Source: Saccharofermentans sp. (lineage in GTDB: Bacteria; Bacillota; Clostridia; Saccharofermentanales; Saccharofermentanaceae). Taken from it: a stretch of DNA of 60,043 bases. The DNA lies in NCBI GenBank assembly GCA_024684815.1, contig JAIKWL010000006.1, forward strand, positions 1 through 60,043, in the 5' to 3' direction. Under the pieces are notes generated by a model. That model was given only the letters and a program-made list of their open reading frames with translations, searched no databases and was not told where the DNA came from. A program made the position numbers and the translations under genes. This document shows positions 34,548 to 44,497 of the stretch, in pieces; within the stretch, counting starts at the first letter, position 1, and every line of letters starts with the position of its first letter.

Positions 34548-36461
34548 GTGAGAAATATTAAGCAGAAGATTATTAGTTTTATCTGTATTATCTCTTTGGC
34601 TTTTTCCATTGTTGCTTTACCACAAAGCAGCAAGCCTGTATCAGCTGCTTCTAATCCATATAGTGGCGGTGAAACTAATTGTACATATGTAGCCTGGAGA
34701 GAATGCTATAATGCAACAGGACATGCTTTGCCCGGGTGGGGTGATGCAGGAACCTGGTTTAATTCAGCAAAGAATGCAGGTTATTCAACGGGATCAACTC
34801 CTAAGGCTAATTCAATAGTTGTTTGGAGTGGAAGTCCTGGCCATGTTGCATGGGTTAGTGCTGTTAATGGCAATAGCATTTATATAAAGGAAGGTGGTTA
34901 TAGACCTTCCGAGAATGCACCAAAGCAATATCACGAAGGCTGGCTTGACAGCTATCAAACTATAAATAAAGGAAAATATTCTCTGTTAGGATTTATATAT
35001 ATTAATCATGAGCATAGTTATACAACTCCGTATGAAATAACAAAAAAGCCAACAGCTTCATCTACCGGAATTTTGTCTTTTAAATGTACTAACTGTAATT
35101 ATGTTACTACTGTAACGATTCCTGCTATTAAGGATTCCAATATACGTGAAGGTACTTATAAAATTGCAGCAAAGAGCAATAACAGCATGTACTTATCAGT
35201 AAGGCCGGGTCAGGAATCATCTGGCGGAGATGTGGCTTTATACGGGAAAGGTAAGGCAAACCAGCAGTTTAAGTTTGTACATAATAGTGACAGTACATAT
35301 ACGATCTATTATGGATCCTTATGTCTTGATGTTGCGGGAGCTGCATTTCAAGGTAATTTGCAATTATATACGGCTAACGGAACCGATGCTCAAAAATGGT
35401 ATGTGGTTTCTCTTGGATCCGGATACTATCGTTTAGTAAACAAAGCCACTTACTATAATATTGATATTGTGAATAATGGCATGTCGGATGGTACAGATGT
35501 TTGCACATATTGGAATACAGATTTGCCGCAACAGTGTTTCAAGCTGGAACTTGTTGAGTGTACCAGTCATTCCTGGGATAGCGGCAAAGTTACCAAGCAG
35601 CCCGGTGTAGGTACAACAGGTACTAAAGAATATACATGTACAGCTTGCGGCAAGAAAAAAACGGAGATGATTCCGGCTCTTATTTCGATGAGCGACGTAA
35701 GTGTTAGTGTTTCAAATGCCACATATACGGGTTCTGAGCTTAAACCTGCAGTTAAAGTCACTTATAACTCAAAGACTTTAGTTAATGGTACTGATTATAC
35801 TGTTACATTCTCAAACAACGTAAATATTGGCAAAGCAACTGTGATTGTAACAGGTAAAGGCAATTATTCAGGTACTAAGACAGTTTATTTTTCAATAATT
35901 GGTCCTTCTTACACATGGAAGAAATCCTCCGGACATTGGTATCTTTACGATAATAACGGAACTATGGTTACCGGGTGGAAGCAACTCAACGGAGTTTGGT
36001 ACTACTTGGGATCAAATGGTGCTATGAGAACCGGTTGGCAGCAGATAAGCGGTAAGTGGTATTACTTTGAGGGCTCCGGCGCTATGGTAACAGGCTGGCT
36101 GTTGATCATCGACAAGTGGTACTACTTAGATAATTCCGGCACTATGTTAACAGGTTGGCAGCAGATAGGTGGTGTTTGGTATTATTTCGAGTCTTCCGGA
36201 GCCATGGCAACCGGTTGGAAACAAATCGGAGGAAAGTGGTATTACCTGAAGTCTGATGGTTCTATGGCTTCAAATGAGTATTGCGGAGGATATTGGTTAA
36301 ACGCTGATGGATCCTGGACATATCAATATAAGGCTAGCTGGAATCAAAACAGTAAAGGATGGTGGTATGGCGACTCTACCGGTTGGTATGCAAAGAATAC
36401 TCAGATTAAGATAGACGGAACAGTCTATAGATTTGATTCCAATGGTTATTGGATAAAATAA
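34548..36461 (+). CDS. Secreted CHAP-domain wall hydrolase with lectin and wall-binding repeats
   Basis: The 637-residue protein starts at GTG with GAGGTG upstream and has a signal peptide ending PVSAAS. Residues about 40-150 are a CHAP amidase/endopeptidase domain: catalytic Cys in ETNCTYVAWREC and His in GSPGHVAWVSAV. A CxxC-containing segment, a ricin-like beta-trefoil lectin (about 195-335: REGTYKIAAKSNNSMYL, LCLDVAG, QKWYVV), a second CTACGKKK segment and an MBG-type domain (GSELKPAVKVTY...GKGNYSGTKTV) follow. Six wall-binding repeats come next. The final 60 residues (EYCGGYWLN, SKGWWYGD, GWYAKNTQIKIDGTVY, FDSNGYW) recur in the three genes downstream. It likely cuts peptidoglycan at the cell surface or in rivals. 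Confidence 0.88.
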   Translation: MRNIKQKIISFICIISLAFSIVALPQSSKPVSAASNPYSGGETNCTYVAWRECYNATGHALPGWGDAGTWFNSAKNAGYSTGSTPKANSIVVWSGSPGHVAWVSAVNGNSIYIKEGGYRPSENAPKQYHEGWLDSYQTINKGKYSLLGFIYINHEHSYTTPYEITKKPTASSTGILSFKCTNCNYVTTVTIPAIKDSNIREGTYKIAAKSNNSMYLSVRPGQESSGGDVALYGKGKANQQFKFVHNSDSTYTIYYGSLCLDVAGAAFQGNLQLYTANGTDAQKWYVVSLGSGYYRLVNKATYYNIDIVNNGMSDGTDVCTYWNTDLPQQCFKLELVECTSHSWDSGKVTKQPGVGTTGTKEYTCTACGKKKTEMIPALISMSDVSVSVSNATYTGSELKPAVKVTYNSKTLVNGTDYTVTFSNNVNIGKATVIVTGKGNYSGTKTVYFSIIGPSYTWKKSSGHWYLYDNNGTMVTGWKQLNGVWYYLGSNGAMRTGWQQISGKWYYFEGSGAMVTGWLLIIDKWYYLDNSGTMLTGWQQIGGVWYYFESSGAMATGWKQIGGKWYYLKSDGSMASNEYCGGYWLNADGSWTYQYKASWNQNSKGWWYGDSTGWYAKNTQIKIDGTVYRFDSNGYWIK

Positions 36462-36517
36462 GAAATTAGTGGCAACCATTATGTTGCCGGCAGTTAAAGG
36501 TTTGAATTGCTATAATC

Positions 36518-36553
36518 AAGGCTCTTCATGATTGTTCATGGGGAGCCTTTTTT
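36518..36553 (+). terminator. Terminator, right copy of the duplicated sequence
   Basis: AAGGCTC and GAGCCTT enclose TTCATGATTGTTCATGGG, followed by T's. It matches the tRNA-Leu terminator at 33 of 36 positions and ends the CHAP gene. Confidence 0.75.
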
Positions 36554-36637
36554 GTTATTATGTTATTGGTGATCTTATAAAGTATTTATTGTTCTTGTTT
36601 TGAATTGAACAGTTTTTCGAATTGCGGAGGTTTCTAT

Positions 36638-38797
36638 ATGATGCGCAGATTACGTTATCCGTTTATCGTCATTTTGGTTGTGATCCTTTTTTCAAATGCT
36701 GTGTCAGCAGCTACGATCAAGTCATACAGTATGACTTATACAGTCGACAATGAGTCGGCAAGAGCCATGCTCTCCATGATGAACGACTGGAGGACGGGCG
36801 GAACCGGATGGTACTGGAACAGCGATAATAAGACCAAATATCAATGCGGAAAGCTCAGTGCTCTTACATACGATTATAATCTCGAGCAGATCGCACTTCA
36901 AAGAGCCTACGAAGTCGCTGTAAGCTTCAGTCATACAAGACCTGACGGAAGCCGTTGTTTTAGCTGCACATACAACAATACGAGTTCCCGTGCGGAGAAC
37001 ATCGCGGCAGGAAATTCGACAACTTCTGCCACATTTACCCAGTGGCAGGAAAATAACGATATGTACGATGGCCAGGGCCACAGAAGAACAATGCTAAGTT
37101 CCAACTACACCTGTGTCGGTATCGCTCATGTCAAGCTGGATGGCGTGGATTTCTGGGTTCAGGAATTCGGTTCTTCGAACAGTGGAGCAGCATCAACTAC
37201 TGCGATTAAGGGCTCAAAGACCGGAACGGTCGCTATGGATATCTCATCAGCAACCTTCAGCCTTTATGCAACTTCCTCGACATTTTCATCAATGTCTGCA
37301 GGAACGACAAAGAATCTGCCTTCTTTAAGCGGTGCTTATAAGACAGCTTCGACATGGGGTTCCAAAGGTCTCACGGTTCCTTCGAGTGCTTTGACGAACC
37401 TTACCTGGAAATCCGACAATACTTCGGTTGTCAAGATCAGTAATAACAGCACCGCAACTGCAGTGGGGAGCGGCAGCTGCAAGCTTACTGCTACGGTTAC
37501 ATGTAATGGTAAGTCATATACTTATTCAATGAGCGTAAGTGTCTCAAAGACTCCTATCAGCAGTAATGACGTCACTTATACTGTCCCTACTTGTTATTAC
37601 AGCATGGGCACTGCTCTGACACCCAAGCCCGTCCTTAAGTTTGGCGGCAAGACACTTGTCGAGGGAACGGATTACGATATCTCGGGCTATTCAAATAACA
37701 CTGCTGTTACTAACTACGCAAATATCAGTATCACAGGCAAGGGAAATTTCTCAGGCACCAGAACGATCCAGTTCTCTATCAAGCCGAGAGACATAAATGA
37801 CTGTACATTGGCTTCGATACCTGATGTCGTTTATACGGGAAATACTGTCACACCGAGCATCACACTGACTTACGGCGGAAAGACTCTGTCAGTTGGTACG
37901 GATTACATAGTATCCTGTTCAAGTTCGCAACTCGGAAAAGCAACAGCCACGATCAAAGGCTCAGGTTACTTTACAGGCTCAAGGACTGCCACGTTCTATA
38001 TCAAAAAGGACGCAAGCAAGCTTAAAGTTATGCCTGTAAATGCGCAGAAATACACCGGATCTCCGATAAAACCTTCTGTAACGGTAAAAGACGGTAATAC
38101 TGTCCTTACACAGGGTGTGGACTACACGGTTACTTATTCACAAAATACCAGTGTTTCCAATTCAGCGCAGATCAAGATAACCGGAAAGAGCGATTATACC
38201 GGTTCAAAGACCGTTAAGTTCATGATCGTTGAAGAGATCACATATACATGGAAGCAAGATACAAGTAATAACAGCTGGGTGCTTTTCGACTGTGCAGGAG
38301 TATCGGTGACGGGTTTTGCAAAGGTCGACGGTTCCTGGTATTACCTTCTTGACGGCGGCGTTATGGTCACTGAATGGAAGCAGATCGACGGTGTCTGGTA
38401 TTACTTCGGCGGCAGCGGAAAGATGCGGACAGAATGGCAGCAGATCGGCGGCAAGTGGTATTACTTCGGCGGAAATGGTGCCATGAGAACAGAATGGAAG
38501 CAGATTGTCGGCTCCTGGTATTATTTCGGCGGCAACGGCATCATGAGGACCGGCTGGCAGCAGATTAACGGGAAATGGTATTTCTTTAAGTCAAACGGTG
38601 CCATGGCTGCAAATGAATGGTGTGACGGTTACTGGCTTAACTCAGACGGCACATGGACATATCAGTATAAAGGTACCTGGCACCAGGATTCCAAAGGCTG
38701 GTGGTTTGGTGATACCAACGGCTGGTATGCAAAGAATGCTCAGGTAAAGATCGACGGAACCTTCTATAAATTTGACAGTAACGGCTATTTAATTTGA
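36638..38797 (+). CDS. Secreted CAP/SCP-domain protein with wall-binding repeats
   Basis: The 719-residue protein begins at the ATG at 36638 (GGAGG seven bases upstream) with a signal peptide (MMRRLRYPFIVILVVILFSNAVSA). A CAP domain spans about residues 40-190, with SFSHTRPDGSRCF, RAENIAAG and QGHRRTMLSSNYTCVGIAH, including the paired histidines and glutamate. Then a BIG2-like Ig domain, three MBG-type repeats (GTDY-x-[IV], G-x-G-x-[YF]-[ST]-G-[ST]-[RK]-T) and about six wall-binding repeats rich in GGKWYYFGGNGAMRT. The last 60 residues match the shared end module. CAP proteins are common in secreted adhesins and defence-like surface factors; the substrate is unknown. Confidence 0.87.
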   Translation: MMRRLRYPFIVILVVILFSNAVSAATIKSYSMTYTVDNESARAMLSMMNDWRTGGTGWYWNSDNKTKYQCGKLSALTYDYNLEQIALQRAYEVAVSFSHTRPDGSRCFSCTYNNTSSRAENIAAGNSTTSATFTQWQENNDMYDGQGHRRTMLSSNYTCVGIAHVKLDGVDFWVQEFGSSNSGAASTTAIKGSKTGTVAMDISSATFSLYATSSTFSSMSAGTTKNLPSLSGAYKTASTWGSKGLTVPSSALTNLTWKSDNTSVVKISNNSTATAVGSGSCKLTATVTCNGKSYTYSMSVSVSKTPISSNDVTYTVPTCYYSMGTALTPKPVLKFGGKTLVEGTDYDISGYSNNTAVTNYANISITGKGNFSGTRTIQFSIKPRDINDCTLASIPDVVYTGNTVTPSITLTYGGKTLSVGTDYIVSCSSSQLGKATATIKGSGYFTGSRTATFYIKKDASKLKVMPVNAQKYTGSPIKPSVTVKDGNTVLTQGVDYTVTYSQNTSVSNSAQIKITGKSDYTGSKTVKFMIVEEITYTWKQDTSNNSWVLFDCAGVSVTGFAKVDGSWYYLLDGGVMVTEWKQIDGVWYYFGGSGKMRTEWQQIGGKWYYFGGNGAMRTEWKQIVGSWYYFGGNGIMRTGWQQINGKWYFFKSNGAMAANEWCDGYWLNSDGTWTYQYKGTWHQDSKGWWFGDTNGWYAKNAQVKIDGTFYKFDSNGYLI

Positions 38798-38850
38798 TTT
38801 GTCCGGTGTTTCCGGCTTCTTGCAGATAAGTCATGCGGGAGGATAATTAT

Positions 38851-40611
38851 ATGCGCATTTTAAGTAAGATTTCAGGCATCTTTATGACGGTTGCTTTGAT
38901 TGTTGCAGGGTTTGCGCTTACAGTTTCCGCAGAACCTTCGATCTATAGTGGAGAGACTCAGAATTTTGACTGGTATCTTGATCATGACGGGCTAATGACC
39001 GTTAAGTGTAAAACCAGTATTGTTTATATAGAAGATGTCGGTGAAGAAATCCTGGAGAAGACCAGCCAAGTCTTGTTTGATATCTCTGATCTTGATTGCA
39101 GTAAAGAGTATCTGTATTTTTTCGGTTCAGGCAGCAGTATCACAACTGTTTCTGTTTCTAACGGCGAAAATGATTATATAATCGGCTTATATTTTTATGA
39201 TTTTCCTAGACTCGATGAGACAGGTTTGGCGATACCAAGAGATATTCATTATCAGTCTGTCGGATTCTCCAATGTGGCTTTGGGATCTTTGAAGTATCTT
39301 AAGAACATTGATATTTCCAATATCCATATGACCGGATGTAATAGTATAAAAATATTAGAGATTCCTGCCTCTGTAAAAGGACTTTCCGTTGACTCCTGCG
39401 ATAACCTTGAAGAGATAATCTTTTCCGGAGAGATGAACAGCCTTGAATTATCCGGTATGGATAAACTGCATGTTGATATTCCGGATAATATCACGGAAGT
39501 CCGCTGGTACCATTGTCCGGTTAGTGAATTAACCATTCCTGCAGCCGGCACCTATCAGATCAGCAGTGACAGAGGACTTAAGAAAGTTATTATTTCATCC
39601 GGAAGAACTGCTATCAATGATAGCATGTTCAGTACCTGCAAAGAACTCGAGGAAACAGAGCTCCCTGATACTTTAGAAAGCATTGGCAATTTTGCATTTT
39701 TCCTGTGCTCCGGACTTAAAGAATTGAATATCCCTGAATCAGTTACAGCGATCGGCCAGGGCGCTTTCTCGATGTCCGGTCTTGAGTCATTTAAGATCCC
39801 GTCAGGTGTCACGGTTATCAACGGTCAGACTTTCGAAGCTTGCGCAAGTCTTAAAAGCGTTACAATACCATCAGGTGTAAATAGTATTTTTGAAACTGCA
39901 TTCAATGGGTGTGATTTATTGAAAGATGTATATTTTGAAGGCACTGAAGAGCAATGGGAAATGATCAAGGTAGTTCGCTTCGGAAGAAGTGGTATTGTTG
40001 AATCGCAAAAATCGCTGGAGGATGTTTTCGGAGATGCGGTTATCCATTTTGCTAAAAAGTCCGGATGGTTACAAAAGGATAGTGTATGGCTATATCTGGA
40101 CAAGTGCGGTGAGCCTGTTACCGGTTGGCAGAAGATAACAGGTAACTGGTATTACTTCGATGATGAAGGAATCATGCAGACCGGATGGATAAAGGATAAT
40201 GGCCTTTGGTATTACTTAAGTGCTTCCGGTTCTATGGTAACAAACTGGCAGAACATCGAAAGCTCGTGGTATTACTTCGGCGAAAATGGTGTTATGAGAA
40301 CAGACTGGAAGATGATCGGAGATTTCTGGTATTATTTCGGCGGCAACGGCAGCATGAGGACCGGCTGGCAGCAGATAAAAGGCAACTGGTATTTTCTGAA
40401 GACTAACGGTTCGATGGCCGCAAATGAATATTGTAACGGTTACTGGCTTAATTCAAACGGTACTTGGACTTATCAGTACAAGGCAAGCTGGCAGCAAAAC
40501 AGCAAGGGCTGGTGGTATGGCGATAACAGCGGCTGGTATGCTAAGAACACTCAGTTCAGGATAGACGGGACCGTCTATAGTTTTGACAGTAACGGTTATT
40601 GGATACGATAA
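38851..40611 (+). CDS. BspA-type leucine-rich surface protein with wall-binding repeats
   Basis: The 586-residue protein starts at ATG 38851 with GGGAGG upstream and a signal peptide ending TVSAEP. Residues about 140-390 contain LRR_5 repeats of the BspA/Treponema type, clearest in CKELEETELPDTLESIGNFAF, GLKELNIPESVTAIGQGAF and SLKSVTIPSGVNSI. Five wall-binding repeats and the shared 60-residue end module follow. BspA-like proteins bind host or food-surface polymers and other cells. It is the closest paralog of the next gene. Confidence 0.87.
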   Translation: MRILSKISGIFMTVALIVAGFALTVSAEPSIYSGETQNFDWYLDHDGLMTVKCKTSIVYIEDVGEEILEKTSQVLFDISDLDCSKEYLYFFGSGSSITTVSVSNGENDYIIGLYFYDFPRLDETGLAIPRDIHYQSVGFSNVALGSLKYLKNIDISNIHMTGCNSIKILEIPASVKGLSVDSCDNLEEIIFSGEMNSLELSGMDKLHVDIPDNITEVRWYHCPVSELTIPAAGTYQISSDRGLKKVIISSGRTAINDSMFSTCKELEETELPDTLESIGNFAFFLCSGLKELNIPESVTAIGQGAFSMSGLESFKIPSGVTVINGQTFEACASLKSVTIPSGVNSIFETAFNGCDLLKDVYFEGTEEQWEMIKVVRFGRSGIVESQKSLEDVFGDAVIHFAKKSGWLQKDSVWLYLDKCGEPVTGWQKITGNWYYFDDEGIMQTGWIKDNGLWYYLSASGSMVTNWQNIESSWYYFGENGVMRTDWKMIGDFWYYFGGNGSMRTGWQQIKGNWYFLKTNGSMAANEYCNGYWLNSNGTWTYQYKASWQQNSKGWWYGDNSGWYAKNTQFRIDGTVYSFDSNGYWIR

Positions 40612-40760
40612 CGGATAATTTACGGCTTTAAATCTTTTTTTCAGGAACAATTTCATAAACATTACTATTGAATTTACTGTTAAATAATTTCAAACATGAC
40701 TGAACGGCTTCGGTTTGGTGATAAAATCAGTTTATCCCGATTGATAGTTGGAGGTGTCTT

Positions 40761-42569
40761 ATGCGTACCCGTTTGAAGATTATTGCTTCAGTCTTAGTTG
40801 CAGCTATGTTCGTATCTGCGTTTTCGGCAATGGTTTTCGCCGATGACAGACATATTGTTAAAGAAGGCAGTTTTTATAATGTGACCTGGAAATTGTATTC
40901 AGATGGTTTGCTGGATATAACTTCTTTCGGCAGTGTGGATTTTGACAATATAGATGATGATGTTTTTGATACTGCTACTGAAGCAGTTATTACTATGACA
41001 GGTGATGGTGCCGGATACTTTGAATTCCGGGGTAGAAGCGATTGTAAGATCTCTAAACTTACAATTAACTGGAGCAGTGAACCTGAGTGTAATGAACTGA
41101 ATCTCAGGTATTTCAATGAGGTTGATAATCTGACTGTTAATTTCCCGAAGGAGGGGGTGCATTTTCATAAAGTTGAATTAGCATATTTGAAAGTCAAATC
41201 TTTTGATTTCCTGAAGGATATTACCTTTGATTACTTTGAACTGTGGCATTGCAATGAGATAACCAGTCTTAGTTTTTCTTCTCCTACAAAGGGCTTAAAC
41301 ATTTATGAATGTAAATCTTTGAGTGAACTGGTTGTGCCTGAAAAAATGTCCGCTCTGACTATTCAGGGATTAACAAGCCTTAAATCTCTTGAACTTCCGA
41401 AAGAAGTGGATGCTTATATTTCGATCAACAACTGCGGAATGGAAGAATTGACGATCCCGAATATCGAATCTGTTCATGTTACCGGAGACGGTTTGAAAAA
41501 AGTGATTTTTCAGAGTGGAAGGACTGAGATAACAGAATGGATGTTAACTCATTGTAATGATCTTACAGAAGTCGTTATACCAAGTACTGTTGAACAGATC
41601 AGTAACCGTGCTTTCTACGATTGTAAGAGTCTTAAGTCCATTAATCTTCCTGATTCCATTAAAGTCATACAATCCCAGGCTTTCAGATTAACAGGACTTG
41701 AATCAATAAAGATTCCCTCAGGTATTACAAATATTGAATATAAGACATTTGACAGTTGCAAGGAGCTTAAATCAGTAACTATTCCGACCAACGTAAAATG
41801 TATCAGTGCGTATGCGTTTTCCGGTTGTGATCAGTTATCAGATGTTTATTACGCGGGTTCAGAAGATCAGTGGAATCAGATATTGGTAGATGTAGATGAG
41901 ATTTCGCTAAATGAAGCAATAAATAATGCGACGGTTCATTTCAATACAATTACCGGTTCGTGCTGGAAACAGGAAAACGGAAACTGGTACTACTATAACG
42001 AAAGCGGTTCCAAAGTAACCGGTTGGAATCAGATAGACAGTAAATGGTATTATTTCCGGGATAACGGCGCTATGTGTACTAACTGGCTGTCGTCAGGCGG
42101 CAAATGGTATTATCTTTCAAGTGATGGCGCTATGGTAACGGGATGGAAGTCCGTAGATGGCAAGTGGTATTACTTCGAAGACTCCGGTGCGATGGTCACA
42201 GGATGGAGATCCGTAGGCGGGAAGTGGTATTACTTCGAAAACTCCGGCTTAATGGGAACAGGATGGAAATCCATAGGAGGCAGGTGGTATTGCTTTGATT
42301 CTTCAGGTGCAATGCTTACCGGATGGATTCAAAGCGGAGGTATCTGGTATTATCTGAAATCCGACGGCTCGATGGCTGCTGGTGAATATTGTAACGGTTA
42401 CTGGCTTAATTCAAACGGTACCTGGACTTACCAATATAAGGCAAACTGGTATCAAAACAGTAAGGGCTGGTGGTATGGTGATGACTCCGGCTGGTATGCA
42501 AAGAATACTCAGATCAGGATCGACGGAACAGTATATAGATTTGATTCCAATGGCTACTGGGTAAAATAG
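40761..42569 (+). CDS. BspA-type leucine-rich surface protein with wall-binding repeats
   Basis: The 602-residue protein has a signal peptide (MRTRLKIIASVLVAAMFVSAFSAMVFA), an N-terminal beta region starting VTWKLYSDGLLDI, LRR_5 repeats from about residue 140 to 385 (LTEVVIPSTVEQISNRAFYDC, SLKSINLPDSIKVIQSQAF) and seven wall-binding repeats (GGKWYYFEDSGAMVTGW). It ends in the module NGYWLN...GWWYGDDSGWYAKNTQ...FDSNGYWVK. The opening YNVTWKLYSDGLL matches DWYLDHDGLM in the previous gene, so the pair arose by duplication. GGAGGTG precedes the ATG. Confidence 0.87.
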   Translation: MRTRLKIIASVLVAAMFVSAFSAMVFADDRHIVKEGSFYNVTWKLYSDGLLDITSFGSVDFDNIDDDVFDTATEAVITMTGDGAGYFEFRGRSDCKISKLTINWSSEPECNELNLRYFNEVDNLTVNFPKEGVHFHKVELAYLKVKSFDFLKDITFDYFELWHCNEITSLSFSSPTKGLNIYECKSLSELVVPEKMSALTIQGLTSLKSLELPKEVDAYISINNCGMEELTIPNIESVHVTGDGLKKVIFQSGRTEITEWMLTHCNDLTEVVIPSTVEQISNRAFYDCKSLKSINLPDSIKVIQSQAFRLTGLESIKIPSGITNIEYKTFDSCKELKSVTIPTNVKCISAYAFSGCDQLSDVYYAGSEDQWNQILVDVDEISLNEAINNATVHFNTITGSCWKQENGNWYYYNESGSKVTGWNQIDSKWYYFRDNGAMCTNWLSSGGKWYYLSSDGAMVTGWKSVDGKWYYFEDSGAMVTGWRSVGGKWYYFENSGLMGTGWKSIGGRWYCFDSSGAMLTGWIQSGGIWYYLKSDGSMAAGEYCNGYWLNSNGTWTYQYKANWYQNSKGWWYGDDSGWYAKNTQIRIDGTVYRFDSNGYWVK

Positions 42570-42604
42570 CAAGCATAACTAGAGCAATAAATACGCAACA
42601 AACA

Positions 42605-42629
42605 GGGGCTTCTCGATTTGAGAAGCCCC
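42605..42629. terminator. Bidirectional terminator between convergent genes
   Basis: GGGGCTTCTC, a five-base loop and GAGAAGCCCC make a perfect ten-pair stem between the stops at 42,569 (rightward) and 42,658 (leftward). No long T-run on either side. Confidence 0.65.
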
Positions 42630-42657
42630 AATAAGTTTAATGGATTATTTCAGATCA

Positions 42658-44367
42658 TCAGTCGGTTACTATTATCCTGCCGCTGTCGGGATTTAAGCAT
42701 TTTCCGTTTTCATCGAAGTCGTAGAGCTTGCCGTTGATCATGAAATCAGTTCTGTCACTGACCATGTTGGGGCTTTCAAAGTAATACCATGAGCCGTTGT
42801 AGTTGAGCCACTTGTTGTTATAGACGAGACCGCTCTTGTCAGCATATGCCCATTCATCGTATACCTTGAACCAACCTGTGACCATTTCGCCGGAATCTTT
42901 GAAGTAGTATTCTCTGTCATTGCCATCATACATATCTCCGGTGTACATCTGACCATCATCAGTAAAGAAATACCACTTGCCCTTGATCTGCTGCCAGCCT
43001 GTAACGAACTTCATGTCGGATCCGTAATAGTACCAGGCATCCAAACTGAAATATGTATAACAATACCAGCCTGATGCTGTTACTATACCATTCGGAGTGG
43101 TGCATTTGCCTGATTCGTCAAATCTGTAATGTTTGCCGTTGATCGCATAGAATTCGAGGTCAGTGACAAGCCAGCCGAAACGGTCAAAATAATACCATGC
43201 ACCATTGTATGAGAGCCATCTGTTCTTGTATCTTTCGCCGTCAGAGCCGATATAATACCAGCGGTCTGTCTTTTCATCATCGTCTTCTTCACGAAGTAAG
43301 TGCCATCCTGTAATTGCTTTGTCTCCGTCGTAGTTTAAGCAAACACCGTTCTTGTCAAAATCATATTTCTTGCCGTTGATCACAAAGCCCTTAACATCAG
43401 AGATCATGGTGTCGTAACGGAAGTAATACCATTTTCCGCCATAGTTGAGCCAGTCGTTAAAGACCAGGACACCGTCGGATCCGGCATAGATCCACTTTTT
43501 ATAGACACCTTCCTCGCCGTAATCCGTTGTGACTTCATACCAGCCGGTAACCATAGCGCCGTTTTCGTCAAAGTAATAAGGCTTGAATCCGTTGCTGTAG
43601 TCCTCAAAATATCCGGTAACCATGTAGCATGAACCGTAATCGTCATCTGCAAATAAATACCATTTGCCGCCTATCTGCTTCCAGCCGTTATAAGCTCTTC
43701 CGTCGGAACCGAAGTAATACCAATTTGGAGAAAGCGGATCGTCGTAGTATTGACACCAGCCGTTCTTTTTATAATGACCGTTTCCGTCAAAAAGGTATAA
43801 TGAATGGTCTTTATCAAGGAATAAACCGTATGTCATGGCGGCATAAGCGTTCTGATGAGATTCGTTTACATCTAAGCGGTTGTAATAGTCATAGCCGATA
43901 TCCTCGTTAAAATGATACCAGGTTCCGCCTATCTGTTTCCAACCTGTGTAAGCAGCTCCGTTTGAACCAACATAGCGCCAGACTTTTTTGTCGAGATATT
44001 CATCCATTTGCTTCTTATAATCAGGAAAGTACTCAATCCATTCCTGAAGCTGTTTTCCGACAAAAAAGTCACCGCATTCGATCCACTTGTTCTTGTCCAT
44101 CGCTCCGCTGGAGCCGAAGTGATAGAGTTTGCCGTCGATAAATGCCCATTTGTTTATTAAGGCAAGACCATCATCATCGAAGTAATACCAGTTGCCGCCG
44201 TCTTCCTGCCAGGCGCTTGTAACATATTCTCCTGAAGTGGTCAGATAATGCCAGCCTTCAGTGTCACTTCCGACCCATCCTGCCGTATCAGCCATGACTG
44301 CAGAAGGGAGGAGAGAAAGCATAACTCCCGCAGTCAGGGCAGAGGCAATCAATTTTCTGATGCTCAT
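42658..44367 (-). CDS. Secreted cell-wall-binding repeat protein, YDFD family
   Basis: The 569-residue protein has a signal peptide (MSIRKLIASALTAGVMLSLLPSAVMA) followed by DTAGWVGSDTEGWHYL, the same opening as the paralogs. The rest consists of wall-binding repeats with long inserts. Four segments show the Y-x-FD-[EKS]-G-x-C pattern (YDFDKNGVCLNYDG, YRFDESGKCTTPNG, YDFDENGKCLNPDSG), the last at the C-terminus. There is no enzyme domain. Its N-terminal 180 residues align with those of the protein at 52,927 (VWRYVGSNGAAYTGWKQIGG, NESHQNAYAAMTYG). It lies opposite to its neighbours. A GGAGGTC site precedes the ATG. Confidence 0.85.
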   Translation of the reverse strand: MSIRKLIASALTAGVMLSLLPSAVMADTAGWVGSDTEGWHYLTTSGEYVTSAWQEDGGNWYYFDDDGLALINKWAFIDGKLYHFGSSGAMDKNKWIECGDFFVGKQLQEWIEYFPDYKKQMDEYLDKKVWRYVGSNGAAYTGWKQIGGTWYHFNEDIGYDYYNRLDVNESHQNAYAAMTYGLFLDKDHSLYLFDGNGHYKKNGWCQYYDDPLSPNWYYFGSDGRAYNGWKQIGGKWYLFADDDYGSCYMVTGYFEDYSNGFKPYYFDENGAMVTGWYEVTTDYGEEGVYKKWIYAGSDGVLVFNDWLNYGGKWYYFRYDTMISDVKGFVINGKKYDFDKNGVCLNYDGDKAITGWHLLREEDDDEKTDRWYYIGSDGERYKNRWLSYNGAWYYFDRFGWLVTDLEFYAINGKHYRFDESGKCTTPNGIVTASGWYCYTYFSLDAWYYYGSDMKFVTGWQQIKGKWYFFTDDGQMYTGDMYDGNDREYYFKDSGEMVTGWFKVYDEWAYADKSGLVYNNKWLNYNGSWYYFESPNMVSDRTDFMINGKLYDFDENGKCLNPDSGRIIVTD

Positions 44368-44497
44368 AAGATCGACCTCCTGAAAAGTATTGATTTTAAT
44401 ATATCACAGAGTGTCCTGTTCTTGTCGGTGTTTGATTTGCGCAATATAAATATTGTATTATCTAAATATTAATTAAGGGGATAACTAGGAGATAGAT

